Shown in pieces: positions 6,427 to 6,649 of a stretch of DNA of 6,649 nucleotides; within the stretch, counting starts at the first letter, position 1; each line of letters opens with the position of its first letter. The notes beneath the pieces are model-generated. The model was given only the letters and a program-made list of their open reading frames with translations, was not told where the DNA came from and did no database searches. A program made the position numbers and the translations under genes. Origin of the DNA: JBFKUL01 sp041635755 (GTDB lineage Bacteria; Pseudomonadota; Gammaproteobacteria; Burkholderiales; SG8-39); NCBI GenBank assembly GCA_041635755.1, contig JBFKUL010000165.1, forward strand, positions 1 through 6,649, read 5' to 3'.

Positions 6427-6649
6427 TCTGCGCCGCGCCGCACCGGCATGCTTAAGTGGTTGATTCGAAAGTATAGCGATTCATGCCCGCCCAACGGATT
6501 ATGCGCCGCGAGCGAACCGGAGCGGGAGCGCCGGCGCGCTGATCCCGGTAAGCTTGCACCGGTTCCCCGTTCGAGCAGGACGACTCGCATCGTTTTGCAC
6601 TGCACACCGTGAGCACGACCATCGAGATGCCGGGCAGCGGCTCGATCGA
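6427..6649. other. Right-end stretch with no assignable gene
   Basis: No convincing gene was found in these 223 bases. On the plus strand a GTG at 6609 opens a frame (S-T-T-I-E-M-P-G after the start) that is still open at the edge. It could be a divergent gene sharing the icmF control region, but no good ribosome binding site precedes it. On the minus strand a frame with no recognisable protein character is open from the edge to a TAA near 6454. A TATACT on the minus strand (6475-6470) looks like a -10 but has no partner -35 at acceptable spacing. Confidence 0.5.

Noticed and set aside
6445..6487. GGCATG...CATGCC inverted repeat upstream of icmF
   Set aside because: Six-base arms 31 bases apart contain common tetramers and have no supporting context.
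6423..6605. Minus-strand open frame of 60 codons upstream of icmF
   Set aside because: It runs through the predicted icmF -35 region, has no ribosome binding site, and is arginine/serine-rich without any recognisable feature.

Overview
The window is GC-rich chromosomal DNA, probably from a betaproteobacterium or a close relative. This rests on base composition, the form of the fused isobutyryl-CoA mutase, and a regulatory palindrome resembling LiuR sites described in proteobacteria. No mobile element, CRISPR array, RNA gene or phage gene is visible. The content is acyl-CoA metabolism plus one uncharacterised small protein.

Layout, left to right. (1) A minus-strand unit holds an ATP-dependent acyl-CoA ligase of the long-chain type. 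Its stop codon overlaps, as ATGA, the start of another minus-strand gene cut by the left edge. (2) A divergent intergenic region of about 260 bp follows. (3) On the plus strand is a hotdog-fold acyl-CoA thioesterase starting with GTG. (4) A short gap carries a nearly perfect FNR/Anr/FixK-type box. (5) Just downstream is a 60-residue plus-strand small protein with a strong Shine-Dalgarno sequence and no recognised function. (6) Convergent to it is icmF on the minus strand, which fills almost half the window. It encodes the three-part coenzyme B12-dependent isobutyryl-CoA mutase: B12 domain, G-protein chaperone domain and mutase domain in one chain. (7) Upstream of icmF is a compact promoter region with a perfect ACGT-TT-ACGT palindrome. 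The remaining ~220 bp to the right edge hold nothing that can be assigned firmly.

How the genes may work together. The ligase makes acyl-CoA from a free acid, the thioesterase can release free acid from acyl-CoA, and IcmF interconverts isobutyryl-CoA and n-butyryl-CoA, linking valine or branched-acid breakdown with straight-chain beta-oxidation. The LiuR-like operator on icmF would tie it to branched-chain amino acid catabolism. The FNR-type box suggests that the small protein responds to oxygen limitation rather than belonging to the acyl-CoA genes. The two regulatory sites and the small protein are the parts most worth testing; the enzymes are typical members of known families.
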